Shown one piece after another: positions 57,044 to 64,000 of a stretch of 64,000 nt of DNA; positions within the stretch are counted from its first letter, which is position 1; every line of letters begins with the position of its first letter. A program made the translations under genes and the position numbers. Origin of the DNA: Methylophaga sp. (GTDB taxonomy: Bacteria > Pseudomonadota > Gammaproteobacteria > Nitrosococcales > Methylophagaceae); contig NZ_VENF01000011.1 of NCBI RefSeq assembly GCF_009711715.1, positions 186,001 through 250,000 on the forward strand. Direction: 5' to 3'. The notes below the pieces were generated by a model, which did no database searches, was not told where the DNA came from, and worked only from the letters and a program-made list of their open reading frames with translations.

Positions 57044-59305
57044 TCAGGAACCAACCGATTCGGCAGCATCTTCCAGCTCCAGATAAATTTCATCATCCTG
57101 CAATGTGACACGGACATGTCCACCGCGCTGACTCAACTTACCGAATAGCAGTTCGTCTGCCAGTGGCCGCTTGATTTTCTCCTGCACCAGGCGAGCCATT
57201 GGTCTGGCCCCCATCAGCACATCGTAACCGTGTTCAGCCAACCATTGACGTGCTTTGTCGTCAATTTCAATGGTGACGTTTTTGTCCTGAAGCAGCATTT
57301 CCAGTTCCAGCACCGCTTTATCCGCCACACGCAGAATCGCGTCTTTCTGCAATGGTTTGAAGTGAATAATGCCATCCAGACGGTTACGGAATTCAGGCGT
57401 AAAGGTACGTTTCACCGCTTCAGTGCCATCGGTCTGGTGTTCCTGCTTGGTGAAGCCGATGGAGGTTTTGCTCATTTCAGCAGCACCCGCATTACTGGTC
57501 ATCACCAGTACCACATGGCGGAAGTCAGCTTTACGACCGTTATTATCGGTCAAAGTACCGTGGTCCATGACCTGCAACAGCAGGTTAAATACGTCCGGAT
57601 GTGCTTTTTCAATTTCATCCAGCAGCAGTACCGCATGCGGTTGCTTGATGATGGCATCGGTCAGCAAACCACCCTGATCAAAGCCAACGTAGCCAGGCGG
57701 CGCACCAATCAGTCTCGATACAGTATGGCTTTCCATATATTCCGACATATCGAAACGAATCAGATCGACACCCAGGTTGTGAGCCAGCTGTCGGGTCACT
57801 TCGGTTTTACCGACACCGGTGGGGCCGGCAAACAGGAAGGCACCAATCGGTTTTTCCGGATGCCCCAGGCCTGAACGTCCCATTTTGATTGCTGAACTGA
57901 GAGCAGAGATTGCTTCATCCTGACCGAAAATAACATGTTTAAGGTTATCTTCCAGCTTACGCAGATTATCCTTATCGGCATTACTGACAGTTTTAGCCGG
58001 AATACGCGCAATCTTGGCGACAATCGCCTGCACATCATTCACACCAATCAGTTTTTTGCGTTTTGATTTAGGCGCAATACGTTGTGCCGCACCGACCTCA
58101 TCGAGTACATCAATGGCCTTATCGGGCAGAAAACGGTCATTGATATGACGGTGAGCCAGTTCCGCCGCCTGCTCGATAGCGGCGTGGGAATAGCGCACAT
58201 TATGATGTTCTTCGAGGCCGGGTTTCAGCCCTTTCAGAATCTCAATAGTTTCTGCCACAGTTGGCTCAGGGACATCGATTTTCTGGAATCGACGCGCCAG
58301 AGCACGGTCATGTTCAAAAATACCGCGGTATTCCTGGTAAGTGGTCGAACCGATACATTTCAGTTCTCCACTGGCCAGCAGCGGTTTCAGTAGATTGGCA
58401 GCATCCATTGTGCTGTTACCGGCACTGCCGGCACCGATCATGGTGTGAATTTCATCGATAAAGAGGATGGCGCCAGGCTGCTTTTTCAGTTCCCGCAGCA
58501 ACGCTTTGAGGCGTTTTTCAAAATCACCGCGATACTTGGTACCGGCCACCAGGGCGCCCATATCCAATGAGTAAATCACCGTGTCCTGCAGCACTTCAGG
58601 GACGTCGCCATGAACGATGCGGCGGGCAAGGCCTTCTGCCAGTGCGGTTTTACCAACACCGGCTTCACCCACAAACAAGGGATTGTTTTTACGACGACGG
58701 CAAAGCACCTGCAGGGTGCGTTCAAGCTCCATCGCGCGACCGATCAAGGGGTCAATGCGACCTTTTTTGGCTGAGGCATTGAGATTTTCAGCATACAGTG
58801 ACAACGGATTTTTCCCGTCTTCACCGGCTTCTTCAGCGTCAATTTTTGCTTCTTCGTCGGTTTCTTCAACCACTTCATCAATACCGCCGTGGCTGATGGC
58901 ATTGACCACATCAAGCCGTGTCACGTCCTGCTTCTGCAGCAGATATACCGCCTGTGACTGTTGTTCTGAGAAGATAGAGACCAGCACATTGGCACCGGTA
59001 ACTTCGGTGCCGCCGGAGGATTGAACATGCATGACAGCACGCTGCAGAATACGCTGGAATGCCAGCGTCGGCTGGGTTTCGCGCTCACTGTCTTCGGGCA
59101 GGGTCGGCAGATTGTCTGCCAGAAAATCACTCAGTTCCTGGCGTAATGCCGGAATATCGACATTACAGGCTTTGAGCACAGCCAGAGCCTGACCATTTTC
59201 CAGCAGGGCCAACAGCAGATGTTCTACGGTGAGAAACTCATGCGAGCGCTGACGCGCATAGTTGAATGCCTGACTGAGAGTCTGTTCGAGTTCTTTACTT
59301 AACAT
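57044..59305 (-). CDS. clpA: ClpA ATPase subunit of the ClpAP protease
   Basis: An AAA+ unfoldase that feeds substrates to ClpP; 753 residues (E. coli 758). An N-domain (about 1-140, binds ClpS) is followed by two AAA modules with Walker A GEAGVGKTA (near residue 210) and GPTGVGKTE (near 490), and Walker B AILFIDEIHTMIG and VLLLDEIEKAHP. ATG 59305 (MLSKELEQTL) has GGTGG 8 bases upstream; a start 12 bases earlier is less likely. Follows clpS by about 70 bases in a typical pair. Confidence 0.96.
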   Translation of the reverse strand: MLSKELEQTLSQAFNYARQRSHEFLTVEHLLLALLENGQALAVLKACNVDIPALRQELSDFLADNLPTLPEDSERETQPTLAFQRILQRAVMHVQSSGGTEVTGANVLVSIFSEQQSQAVYLLQKQDVTRLDVVNAISHGGIDEVVEETDEEAKIDAEEAGEDGKNPLSLYAENLNASAKKGRIDPLIGRAMELERTLQVLCRRRKNNPLFVGEAGVGKTALAEGLARRIVHGDVPEVLQDTVIYSLDMGALVAGTKYRGDFEKRLKALLRELKKQPGAILFIDEIHTMIGAGSAGNSTMDAANLLKPLLASGELKCIGSTTYQEYRGIFEHDRALARRFQKIDVPEPTVAETIEILKGLKPGLEEHHNVRYSHAAIEQAAELAHRHINDRFLPDKAIDVLDEVGAAQRIAPKSKRKKLIGVNDVQAIVAKIARIPAKTVSNADKDNLRKLEDNLKHVIFGQDEAISALSSAIKMGRSGLGHPEKPIGAFLFAGPTGVGKTEVTRQLAHNLGVDLIRFDMSEYMESHTVSRLIGAPPGYVGFDQGGLLTDAIIKQPHAVLLLDEIEKAHPDVFNLLLQVMDHGTLTDNNGRKADFRHVVLVMTSNAGAAEMSKTSIGFTKQEHQTDGTEAVKRTFTPEFRNRLDGIIHFKPLQKDAILRVADKAVLELEMLLQDKNVTIEIDDKARQWLAEHGYDVLMGARPMARLVQEKIKRPLADELLFGKLSQRGGHVRVTLQDDEIYLELEDAAESVGS

Positions 59306-59376
59306 CTTGCGTTCCACCTAATTGCTTGCGTATCTGAACATTTCAAAACTGTGTTCAGTTACAGCTATCGAACGGG

Positions 59377-59703
59377 TCACTCCTCTTCCATCGTACACTG
59401 CAATGGATGGCCGTGGCGTTGAGAATAGCTGTTGACCTGTTCGACTTTCGCTTCAGCTATCTCATAAGTGAAAATACCACACAAGGCACTGCCTTCGGTG
59501 TGAACTTGCAGCATGGTGCGTGTGGCACGTTCACGCCCCATGCCAAATAGGTTTTCCAGAACCTCAACCACAAAATCCATAGGCGTATAGTCATCATTAA
59601 GCATGATCACCCGGTATTTGGGTGGCCGCTTCAATCCGGGTTTGGCCGGTGCGACGGCGTAATCATTATCGCCGTGCCAATCGTGATCGTGTTCGTCAGT
59701 CAT
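59377..59703 (-). CDS. clpS: ClpS adaptor
   Basis: A 108-residue N-degron adaptor delivering proteins with bulky N-terminal residues to ClpAP. The core KYRVIMLNDDYTPMDFVVEV, the MxV-type helix and VHTEGSALCGIFTYEIAE match the family; the N-terminal tail is acidic and disordered, as expected. It starts 8 bases after grxD ends, so the two may share a transcript. Confidence 0.96.
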   Translation of the reverse strand: MTDEHDHDWHGDNDYAVAPAKPGLKRPPKYRVIMLNDDYTPMDFVVEVLENLFGMGRERATRTMLQVHTEGSALCGIFTYEIAEAKVEQVNSYSQRHGHPLQCTMEEE

Positions 59704-59711
59704 GCGTCTAC

Positions 59712-60029
59712 TTAGCTCGCAGTGGCTTCTTCAACCATTTTTTTCAATTCGCCGTTTTCGTACAGCTCCATGATGATGTCGCATCCGCCCACCAGTTCGC
59801 CGTTGATATACAATTGCGGGAAGGTCGGCCAATCTGCATAACGGTACAGATTTTCACGCACTTCCGGCTCCGCCAGTACATTCACATATGCAAACTCTGC
59901 ACCACATGCAGCCACCGCTTGTGACGCGCGGCTGGAAAAGCCGCATTGTGGGAATTCGGGCGTACCTTTCATAAACAGGATGACATCATTACCTTCAATC
60001 GCCTGTTTAATCCGCTCCATAACATCCAT
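59712..60029 (-). CDS. grxD: Monothiol glutaredoxin Grx4
   Basis: A 105-residue CGFS-type glutaredoxin that binds and transfers [2Fe-2S] clusters. The active site is PQCGFSSRA (near residue 28-36), followed by WPTFPQLYINGELVGGCDII. Upstream is serB; downstream clpS lies 8 bases away. Confidence 0.96.
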   Translation of the reverse strand: MDVMERIKQAIEGNDVILFMKGTPEFPQCGFSSRASQAVAACGAEFAYVNVLAEPEVRENLYRYADWPTFPQLYINGELVGGCDIIMELYENGELKKMVEEATAS

Positions 60030-60098
60030 TAGTTGGTCCTCGTTTTGGAAAATTGTTGTAGTAAGAATGGGGCCGCTTGTCTTAATTTCAAGCTTAGG

Positions 60099-60941
60099 CT
60101 AGTTATAATCCAGCTGCAACAGCCCCAGAATAGCTTCCAGCCCGTTGTGGTTGATCGCTGTATCCGCCTGTGCCTGTACTTTGGGCTTGGCATGGTAGGC
60201 GACACTTAAACCAGCCGGTTGCATCATTAATAAATCATTGGCACCGTCACCAATGGCAATAGCCTGCTCCGGGTTCAAACCGAGACGGTTACAGCACTGC
60301 TGCAGAAAATCGGCTTTTGCCTGGGCACCACAAATCGCACCCTCGACCTCACCGGTCAGTTTGCCGTCTTTTTCTGCCAGCACATTAGCCTGGGTAAAAT
60401 CAAGCCCCAGTCGTTGCTTGAGCCTGTCGGTAAAAAAGGTGAATCCCCCTGATACCAATGCCAGCTTGATACCCTGTTGTTTCAGGGTTTCAACCATGAT
60501 TTCAGCACCGGGGTTCAATTGTAAACGCTCGTCATAAACACGCTCCAGCACCGATACATCAAGACCTTTTAACAAAGACACGCGTTTTCTGAGTGAAGTT
60601 TCGAAGTCGATTTCGCCCTGCATTGCCGCTTCAGTGATCTCTGCCACCTGTGGCTTGATATTCATAAAGTCAGCGATTTCATCAATACATTCGATACTGA
60701 TCAGAGTTGAATCCATATCGGTGACCAGCAGACCGGGCTGGCAATCAGCAAAATTCTCCGGCAGCACATTGATATCAAAATCAAATTGCTGGCGCAGGCT
60801 ATGCAGGTTTTCCTGGCTGATATTGACCGACTCGATGACGGCAAACTTTTGCCGCCAATTTAGTTCACCGCTGAAATCATGGGCAATGGTTTCAGCCTGT
60901 TGCCGGTTCAGGGCCGTTCCCTGCAGGATGAGTTGTGTCAT
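60099..60941 (-). CDS. serB: Phosphoserine phosphatase SerB
   Basis: Dephosphorylates O-phosphoserine to serine, the last step of serine synthesis. The HAD-family catalytic motif DMDSTLISIECID (near residue 75), the motif II/III region LVSGGFTFFTDRLK and the Mg2+ motif IGDGANDLLMM are intact; 280 residues is close to the usual SerB with its small N-terminal domain. Preceded by a terminator after ppa. Confidence 0.95.
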   Translation of the reverse strand: MTQLILQGTALNRQQAETIAHDFSGELNWRQKFAVIESVNISQENLHSLRQQFDFDINVLPENFADCQPGLLVTDMDSTLISIECIDEIADFMNIKPQVAEITEAAMQGEIDFETSLRKRVSLLKGLDVSVLERVYDERLQLNPGAEIMVETLKQQGIKLALVSGGFTFFTDRLKQRLGLDFTQANVLAEKDGKLTGEVEGAICGAQAKADFLQQCCNRLGLNPEQAIAIGDGANDLLMMQPAGLSVAYHAKPKVQAQADTAINHNGLEAILGLLQLDYN

Positions 60942-60956
60942 CTTAATTCGCTTTAT

Positions 60957-60990
60957 AAAAAAACGGCGAGACTGAACGTTCAGCTCGCCG
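60957..60990 (-). terminator. Intrinsic terminator after ppa
   Basis: CGGCGAG/CTCGCCG arms, with an inner CTGAAC/GTTCAG stem and one bulged base, are followed by seven T on the minus strand. It lies between ppa and serB. Confidence 0.9.
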
Positions 60991-61015
60991 GGTAACTAAA
61001 AGTTAATGGGTAATT

Positions 61016-61555
61016 CTAGAATTGCGGTTTGACCGGCGCAGCTTTAAAACGCTCAACACTGGCGACAATTTCCTCCTCGGCTTCAGTTTTACCAACCCAG
61101 CCTTCCACTTTGACCCATTTGTTTTTTTCCAGATCTTTATAGTGTTCAAAGAAATGAGCCAACTGATCCAGCAGCAACTGAGATACATCACCGATATCAT
61201 TGATATGGTCATACATCTTGTCGTGAGGTACCGCGATCACTTTGGCATCGACACCGGATTCATCGGTCATTTTGAGCATACCGACCGGCCGGCAGGCAAC
61301 GACAGAGCCGCTGATCAGTGCGTAGGGACTGATTACTAACACATCAACCGGATCGCCATCGTCAGACAGTGTGTGGGGAATGTAGCCATAGTTAGTGGGA
61401 TAGAACATCGCCGTATTCATGAAGCGGTCAACAAATAAAGCACCGGTTTCTTTGTCGACTTCGTACTTCACCGGATCGGAATGCGAAGGAATTTCGATGA
61501 TGACATTAACGTCTTGTGGCAGATTCTTGCCCGATCCAACACGGTCGAGGTTCAT
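61016..61555 (-). CDS. ppa: Soluble inorganic pyrophosphatase
   Basis: Hydrolyses pyrophosphate to phosphate, pulling biosynthetic reactions forward; cytoplasmic. The 179 residues (E. coli 176) carry the family signature [11 protein letters not shown] (near residue 65) and the metal-binding D in the same stretch, with [20 protein letters not shown] before it. A membrane-bound pyrophosphatase is encoded just 1.2 kb away, giving two routes for pyrophosphate. Confidence 0.96.
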   Translation of the reverse strand: MNLDRVGSGKNLPQDVNVIIEIPSHSDPVKYEVDKETGALFVDRFMNTAMFYPTNYGYIPHTLSDDGDPVDVLVISPYALISGSVVACRPVGMLKMTDESGVDAKVIAVPHDKMYDHINDIGDVSQLLLDQLAHFFEHYKDLEKNKWVKVEGWVGKTEAEEEIVASVERFKAAPVKPQF

Positions 61556-61648
61556 AGCTGTTTTGCTCCAGTTCTTGAGTTTGTATAAATCCGCTAATTA
61601 TAGAAGAAAAAGCAGCCGGATTAAACTCGCTCTCACCGGAAACACTAC

Positions 61649-61819
61649 TCACTCCTCAAGTGGAATCATCTCAAAATCTTCCTTTGGCGCACCACAGTCC
61701 GGACAAACCCAGTCATCAGGAACATCCTCCCATGCTGTGCCGGGCATGATGCCCTCTTCCGGCATGCCCTCGGCTTCATCATAGACAAAGCCGCATATCG
61801 TACAGATCCACTTTCTCAT
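61649..61819 (-). CDS. Rubredoxin
   Basis: A 56-residue one-iron electron carrier. The two CxxC knuckles CTICG and CPDCGAP hold the iron, with [14 protein letters not shown] between. ATG 61819 has GGAGG 8 bases upstream and is the true start. The frame stays open far upstream, but that part is antisense to nothing and lies over the TauE gene. Partner reductase not seen nearby. Confidence 0.95.
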   Translation of the reverse strand: MRKWICTICGFVYDEAEGMPEEGIMPGTAWEDVPDDWVCPDCGAPKEDFEMIPLEE

Positions 61820-61839
61820 GATGACACCTCCATTTGAAT

Positions 61840-62643
61840 TCAACTTCGGCTGAGCAGAATCAACCCCACCGCCAGCAGCAGCAGGGAAAAAAGCTGGCTC
61901 AGTTTTCTGTGTGACAGACCTCGTGCCAGCCGAGCACCCAGTGGTGCCATAAAAATGCTGGTCGCAATGATACCGATAAAAGCCTGCCAATGAATAAAAC
62001 CGGTTTGCCAGTCGGCATGAATCTGATGCACCTGTGTGCCCATCCAGATAAAGCCTACCACGCCACTCGCTGCGATAGGAAAACCACAGGCGGCAGCTGT
62101 GCCGACGGCTTTCTGCATACTCTGCCCCGCCATGACTAAATAGGGCACCACCAGCGTACCGCCACCGATACCCACCATGGCGGAAACCACACCCGTCACT
62201 GCGCCGTAAACTCCCATTAACAGTTTTGTCAGCAATCTGGGCGATAAAGCCTGGGGCGGCGGCAGCCACATCCTGCCCGACATCAGTATCGCAAACAATG
62301 CAAAAATGGTCTGCAGTAATGCACTGGATAGACTGGCTGCGATCACGGCGCCGCCGAGACTGCCGATAATCAGGCCGGGTGTGAGACGGCCCACCAGTTG
62401 CCACTGTGTCATACCATAGCGATGATGCGCCCGCATGGATGACAGGGAAGTCACCGTAATAGTCATCAGTGATGTCCCTATCGCCACATGAATGGCAATC
62501 TCGGCTGACATGCCCTGCCAACTGAAGACCGTCACCAGGATCGGCACAATAATCAGGCCTCCGCCTATCCCGAACAAACCGGCGGCTAAACCAGCGACTA
62601 CACCCGCCAGGGCGAAACTCAGCCATTCAAGCATCAATTCCAC
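61840..62643 (-). CDS. TauE/SafE family sulfite or anion exporter
   Basis: A 267-residue membrane transporter with about eight TM helices and the two repeated glycine-rich motifs [15 protein letters not shown] (near residue 23-37) and [16 protein letters not shown] (near 155-170) of the TauE/SafE family, which exports sulfite, sulfoacetate and similar anions. Substrate is not evident. It ends 20 bases before rubredoxin. Confidence 0.93.
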   Translation of the reverse strand: MELMLEWLSFALAGVVAGLAAGLFGIGGGLIIVPILVTVFSWQGMSAEIAIHVAIGTSLMTITVTSLSSMRAHHRYGMTQWQLVGRLTPGLIIGSLGGAVIAASLSSALLQTIFALFAILMSGRMWLPPPQALSPRLLTKLLMGVYGAVTGVVSAMVGIGGGTLVVPYLVMAGQSMQKAVGTAAACGFPIAASGVVGFIWMGTQVHQIHADWQTGFIHWQAFIGIIATSIFMAPLGARLARGLSHRKLSQLFSLLLLAVGLILLSRS

Positions 62644-62774
62644 TTCTCCATAACGCCTTATCCAGCGGCTTTACTTGCCGTTACGATACAGGTATAAAAA
62701 ACCGAGCACCATTAAACGTTCCAAGGAGCACCACCCAGTAAGATTTTTCTAACGATAATAACGAGGTAAGACTT

Positions 62775-64000
62775 ATGACGTCACTCAGCACCGTCCCGGC
62801 CATTTTGGGAATTTTTGGACTACTCTGTGCCTTTCTGGTCTACAAAAAGGTGAAATCATACTCACCGGGTAGCGGTAGTGTGGTGGATATCGGTGATCAG
62901 ATACACTTGGGCGCCATGGTGTTTATGCGAGCAGAATACTCGCGCCTCGCTATTTTCTGTCTCATCTGCATTATCGGTCTCGGGCTGTCTGATTTGGGCT
63001 GGCACACAGCGCTGGCCTTTTTTGTGGGCGCTATCAGTTCTGCGACCGCCGGCTTTATCGGCATGTACAGTGCCACCAAGGCCAATGTCAGAACGGCTGT
63101 TGCCGCTCGTGACAATGGTGCCTCCGAAGCGCTGACCGTGGCCTTCTTCGGCGGCTCAATCATGGGCCTGACCGTTGCCGCCATGGGACTGCTGGGCCTG
63201 GGCATTCTCTACCTGCTTTACGGCAGTGATCCCCACACTGCTCACACCATTCATGGCTTTGGCATGGGCGCTTCATCCGTCGCTTTATTCTCACGTGTCG
63301 GCGGCGGGATCTTCACCAAGTCTGCCGATGTCGGTGCCGATTTGGTGGGTAAAGTTGAAGCCGGTATTCCCGAAGATGATCCCCGCAACCCCGGCGTTAT
63401 TGCAGATAATGTGGGTGATAATGTCGGCGATGTCGCCGGGATGGGCTCGGATATTTTCGAATCCTACTGTGGTGCCATGATTGCCAGTATCGCAATTGCC
63501 TCAACAATGAGTGCTGTCACCATCAGCCAGTTAGCTGACTCTCAGGAAACACTCATGTTTATGCCGCTGGCGCTGGCTTCTGCCGGACTGCTGTGCTCGG
63601 TGGCCGGCATTCTTACGGTTAAACTGTTTTCCACCAAAAGCCCTGAAGTCGCCCTGCGCATCGGCACCATGGGAGCTTCATTACTCTTTATTGTAGTTTC
63701 CTGGTTTTTGATCACCAGCCTCGGCGGCCTGACTAACCTCTGGATTGCTGTTTTGTCCGGTGCGATAGGCGGTATTGTGATTGGCCTCAGCACTGAGTAC
63801 TACACTGGCGGTTCGCCGGTGAGAAAACTGGCCGCCAGTGGTGAGACCGGCCCGGCCACTGTCATGATCGGCGGTCTGGCGCTGGGTATGCAGTCGGTGG
63901 CGGTACCGGTTATTACCATTGCCGCGATTATCTTCACTGCCAGTTACTTTGCTGATCTTTATGGTGTCGGTATTGCTGCCGTCGGTATGCTGGCCACTGT
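62775..64000 (+). CDS. hppA: Membrane-bound proton/sodium-pumping pyrophosphatase (partial, runs off the edge)
   Basis: The first 408 residues of a pyrophosphate-driven ion pump. The start MTSLSTVPAILG has GAGG 8 bases upstream. At least six hydrophobic segments are seen, with the pyrophosphate-binding loop DVGADLVGKVE (near residue 193) and the acidic cluster DNVGDNVGDVAGMGSD (near 215). The C-terminal half, including the residue that tells K+-dependent from K+-independent forms, is beyond the window, so the ion and K+ need are open. Soluble ppa lies 1.2 kb away. Confidence 0.93.
   Translation, partial: MTSLSTVPAILGIFGLLCAFLVYKKVKSYSPGSGSVVDIGDQIHLGAMVFMRAEYSRLAIFCLICIIGLGLSDLGWHTALAFFVGAISSATAGFIGMYSATKANVRTAVAARDNGASEALTVAFFGGSIMGLTVAAMGLLGLGILYLLYGSDPHTAHTIHGFGMGASSVALFSRVGGGIFTKSADVGADLVGKVEAGIPEDDPRNPGVIADNVGDNVGDVAGMGSDIFESYCGAMIASIAIASTMSAVTISQLADSQETLMFMPLALASAGLLCSVAGILTVKLFSTKSPEVALRIGTMGASLLFIVVSWFLITSLGGLTNLWIAVLSGAIGGIVIGLSTEYYTGGSPVRKLAASGETGPATVMIGGLALGMQSVAVPVITIAAIIFTASYFADLYGVGIAAVGMLAT

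Noticed and set aside
61649..62626. A 325-codon open frame fusing an upstream stretch to rubredoxin
   Set aside because: The upstream part overlaps the TauE/SafE gene in another frame and has arginine-rich, family-less content; a strong ribosome site marks the rubredoxin ATG at 61819.

Overview
The window is a densely coded bacterial chromosome segment with no rRNA, tRNA, prophage, insertion sequence or CRISPR array that I can see. Gene content (PurL, PepN, ClpAS, GreB, MetG, SerB, GrxD, BtuB under a cobalamin riboswitch, a type IV pilin with a sigma-54-like promoter) points to a Gammaproteobacterium. The carboxyspermidine route to spermidine, the three-subunit succinate dehydrogenase, MetZ, the PQQ-dependent sugar dehydrogenase and the membrane pyrophosphatase would suit a marine or methylotrophic lineage such as Methylophaga and relatives; that lineage is inference only.

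Layout. 1-4.5 kb: purL (minus) divergent from an RDD membrane protein. 4.7-10 kb: a tight minus-strand run dcd, WD40 lipoprotein, NIF3-like protein, pepN, HIT protein, DUF2835. 10.3-11.4 kb: mrp/apbC. 11.5-19.1 kb: a minus-strand polyamine block speA, carboxynorspermidine synthase, nspC, speB, then an NTF2-like protein, a GNAT acetyltransferase and a nitrilase-family amidase, closed by a strong terminator. 19.1-22.9 kb: a plus-strand signalling module: NarL-type response regulator, an unlisted 31-residue small ORF, a periplasmic binding protein and a HisKA_3 histidine kinase, ending at a perfect terminator. 22.9-26.0 kb: a minus-strand peptide-modification set: AstE/AspA-like deacylase, RimK, RimB-type retropepsin-like protein and two small membrane proteins. 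26.1-30.1 kb: a TPR-like gene with sdhCAB. 30.6-32.6 kb: metG.

33-37 kb: type IV pilin, a PglL/Wzy-type ligase that probably glycosylates it, and a TPR/2OG-oxygenase protein. 37-46.8 kb: mostly single genes (YdjM-type hydrolase, ald, selO, PQQ sugar dehydrogenase, NnrU, DUF3617, greB, a CheW protein carrying a zinc-binding CZB insert, mqo). 46.9-52.5 kb: an unusual two-gene unit, a VWA-domain membrane protein followed by a 1243-residue acidic repetitive membrane protein containing a hexanucleotide microsatellite. 52.6-56.7 kb: metZ, then cobalamin riboswitch, btuB and cobO. 57-62.6 kb: clpA/clpS, grxD, serB, ppa, rubredoxin, TauE/SafE. 62.8 kb to the end: a membrane-bound pyrophosphatase, cut by the window edge.

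A striking feature is a set of imperfect inverted-repeat elements in the intergenic gaps (near 4.6, 10.1, 13.6, 15.8, 30.3, 32.7, 35.6, 38.5 and 41.5 kb). They fall into several families with shared ends or cores; two sit in the polyamine block and one supplies the stop codon of the TPR/oxygenase gene. The strongest candidates for new biology are the small ORF coupled to the binding-protein/kinase module, the VWA/acidic-repeat pair, the CheW-CZB protein, and the RimK/RimB/AstE set with its small membrane partners.
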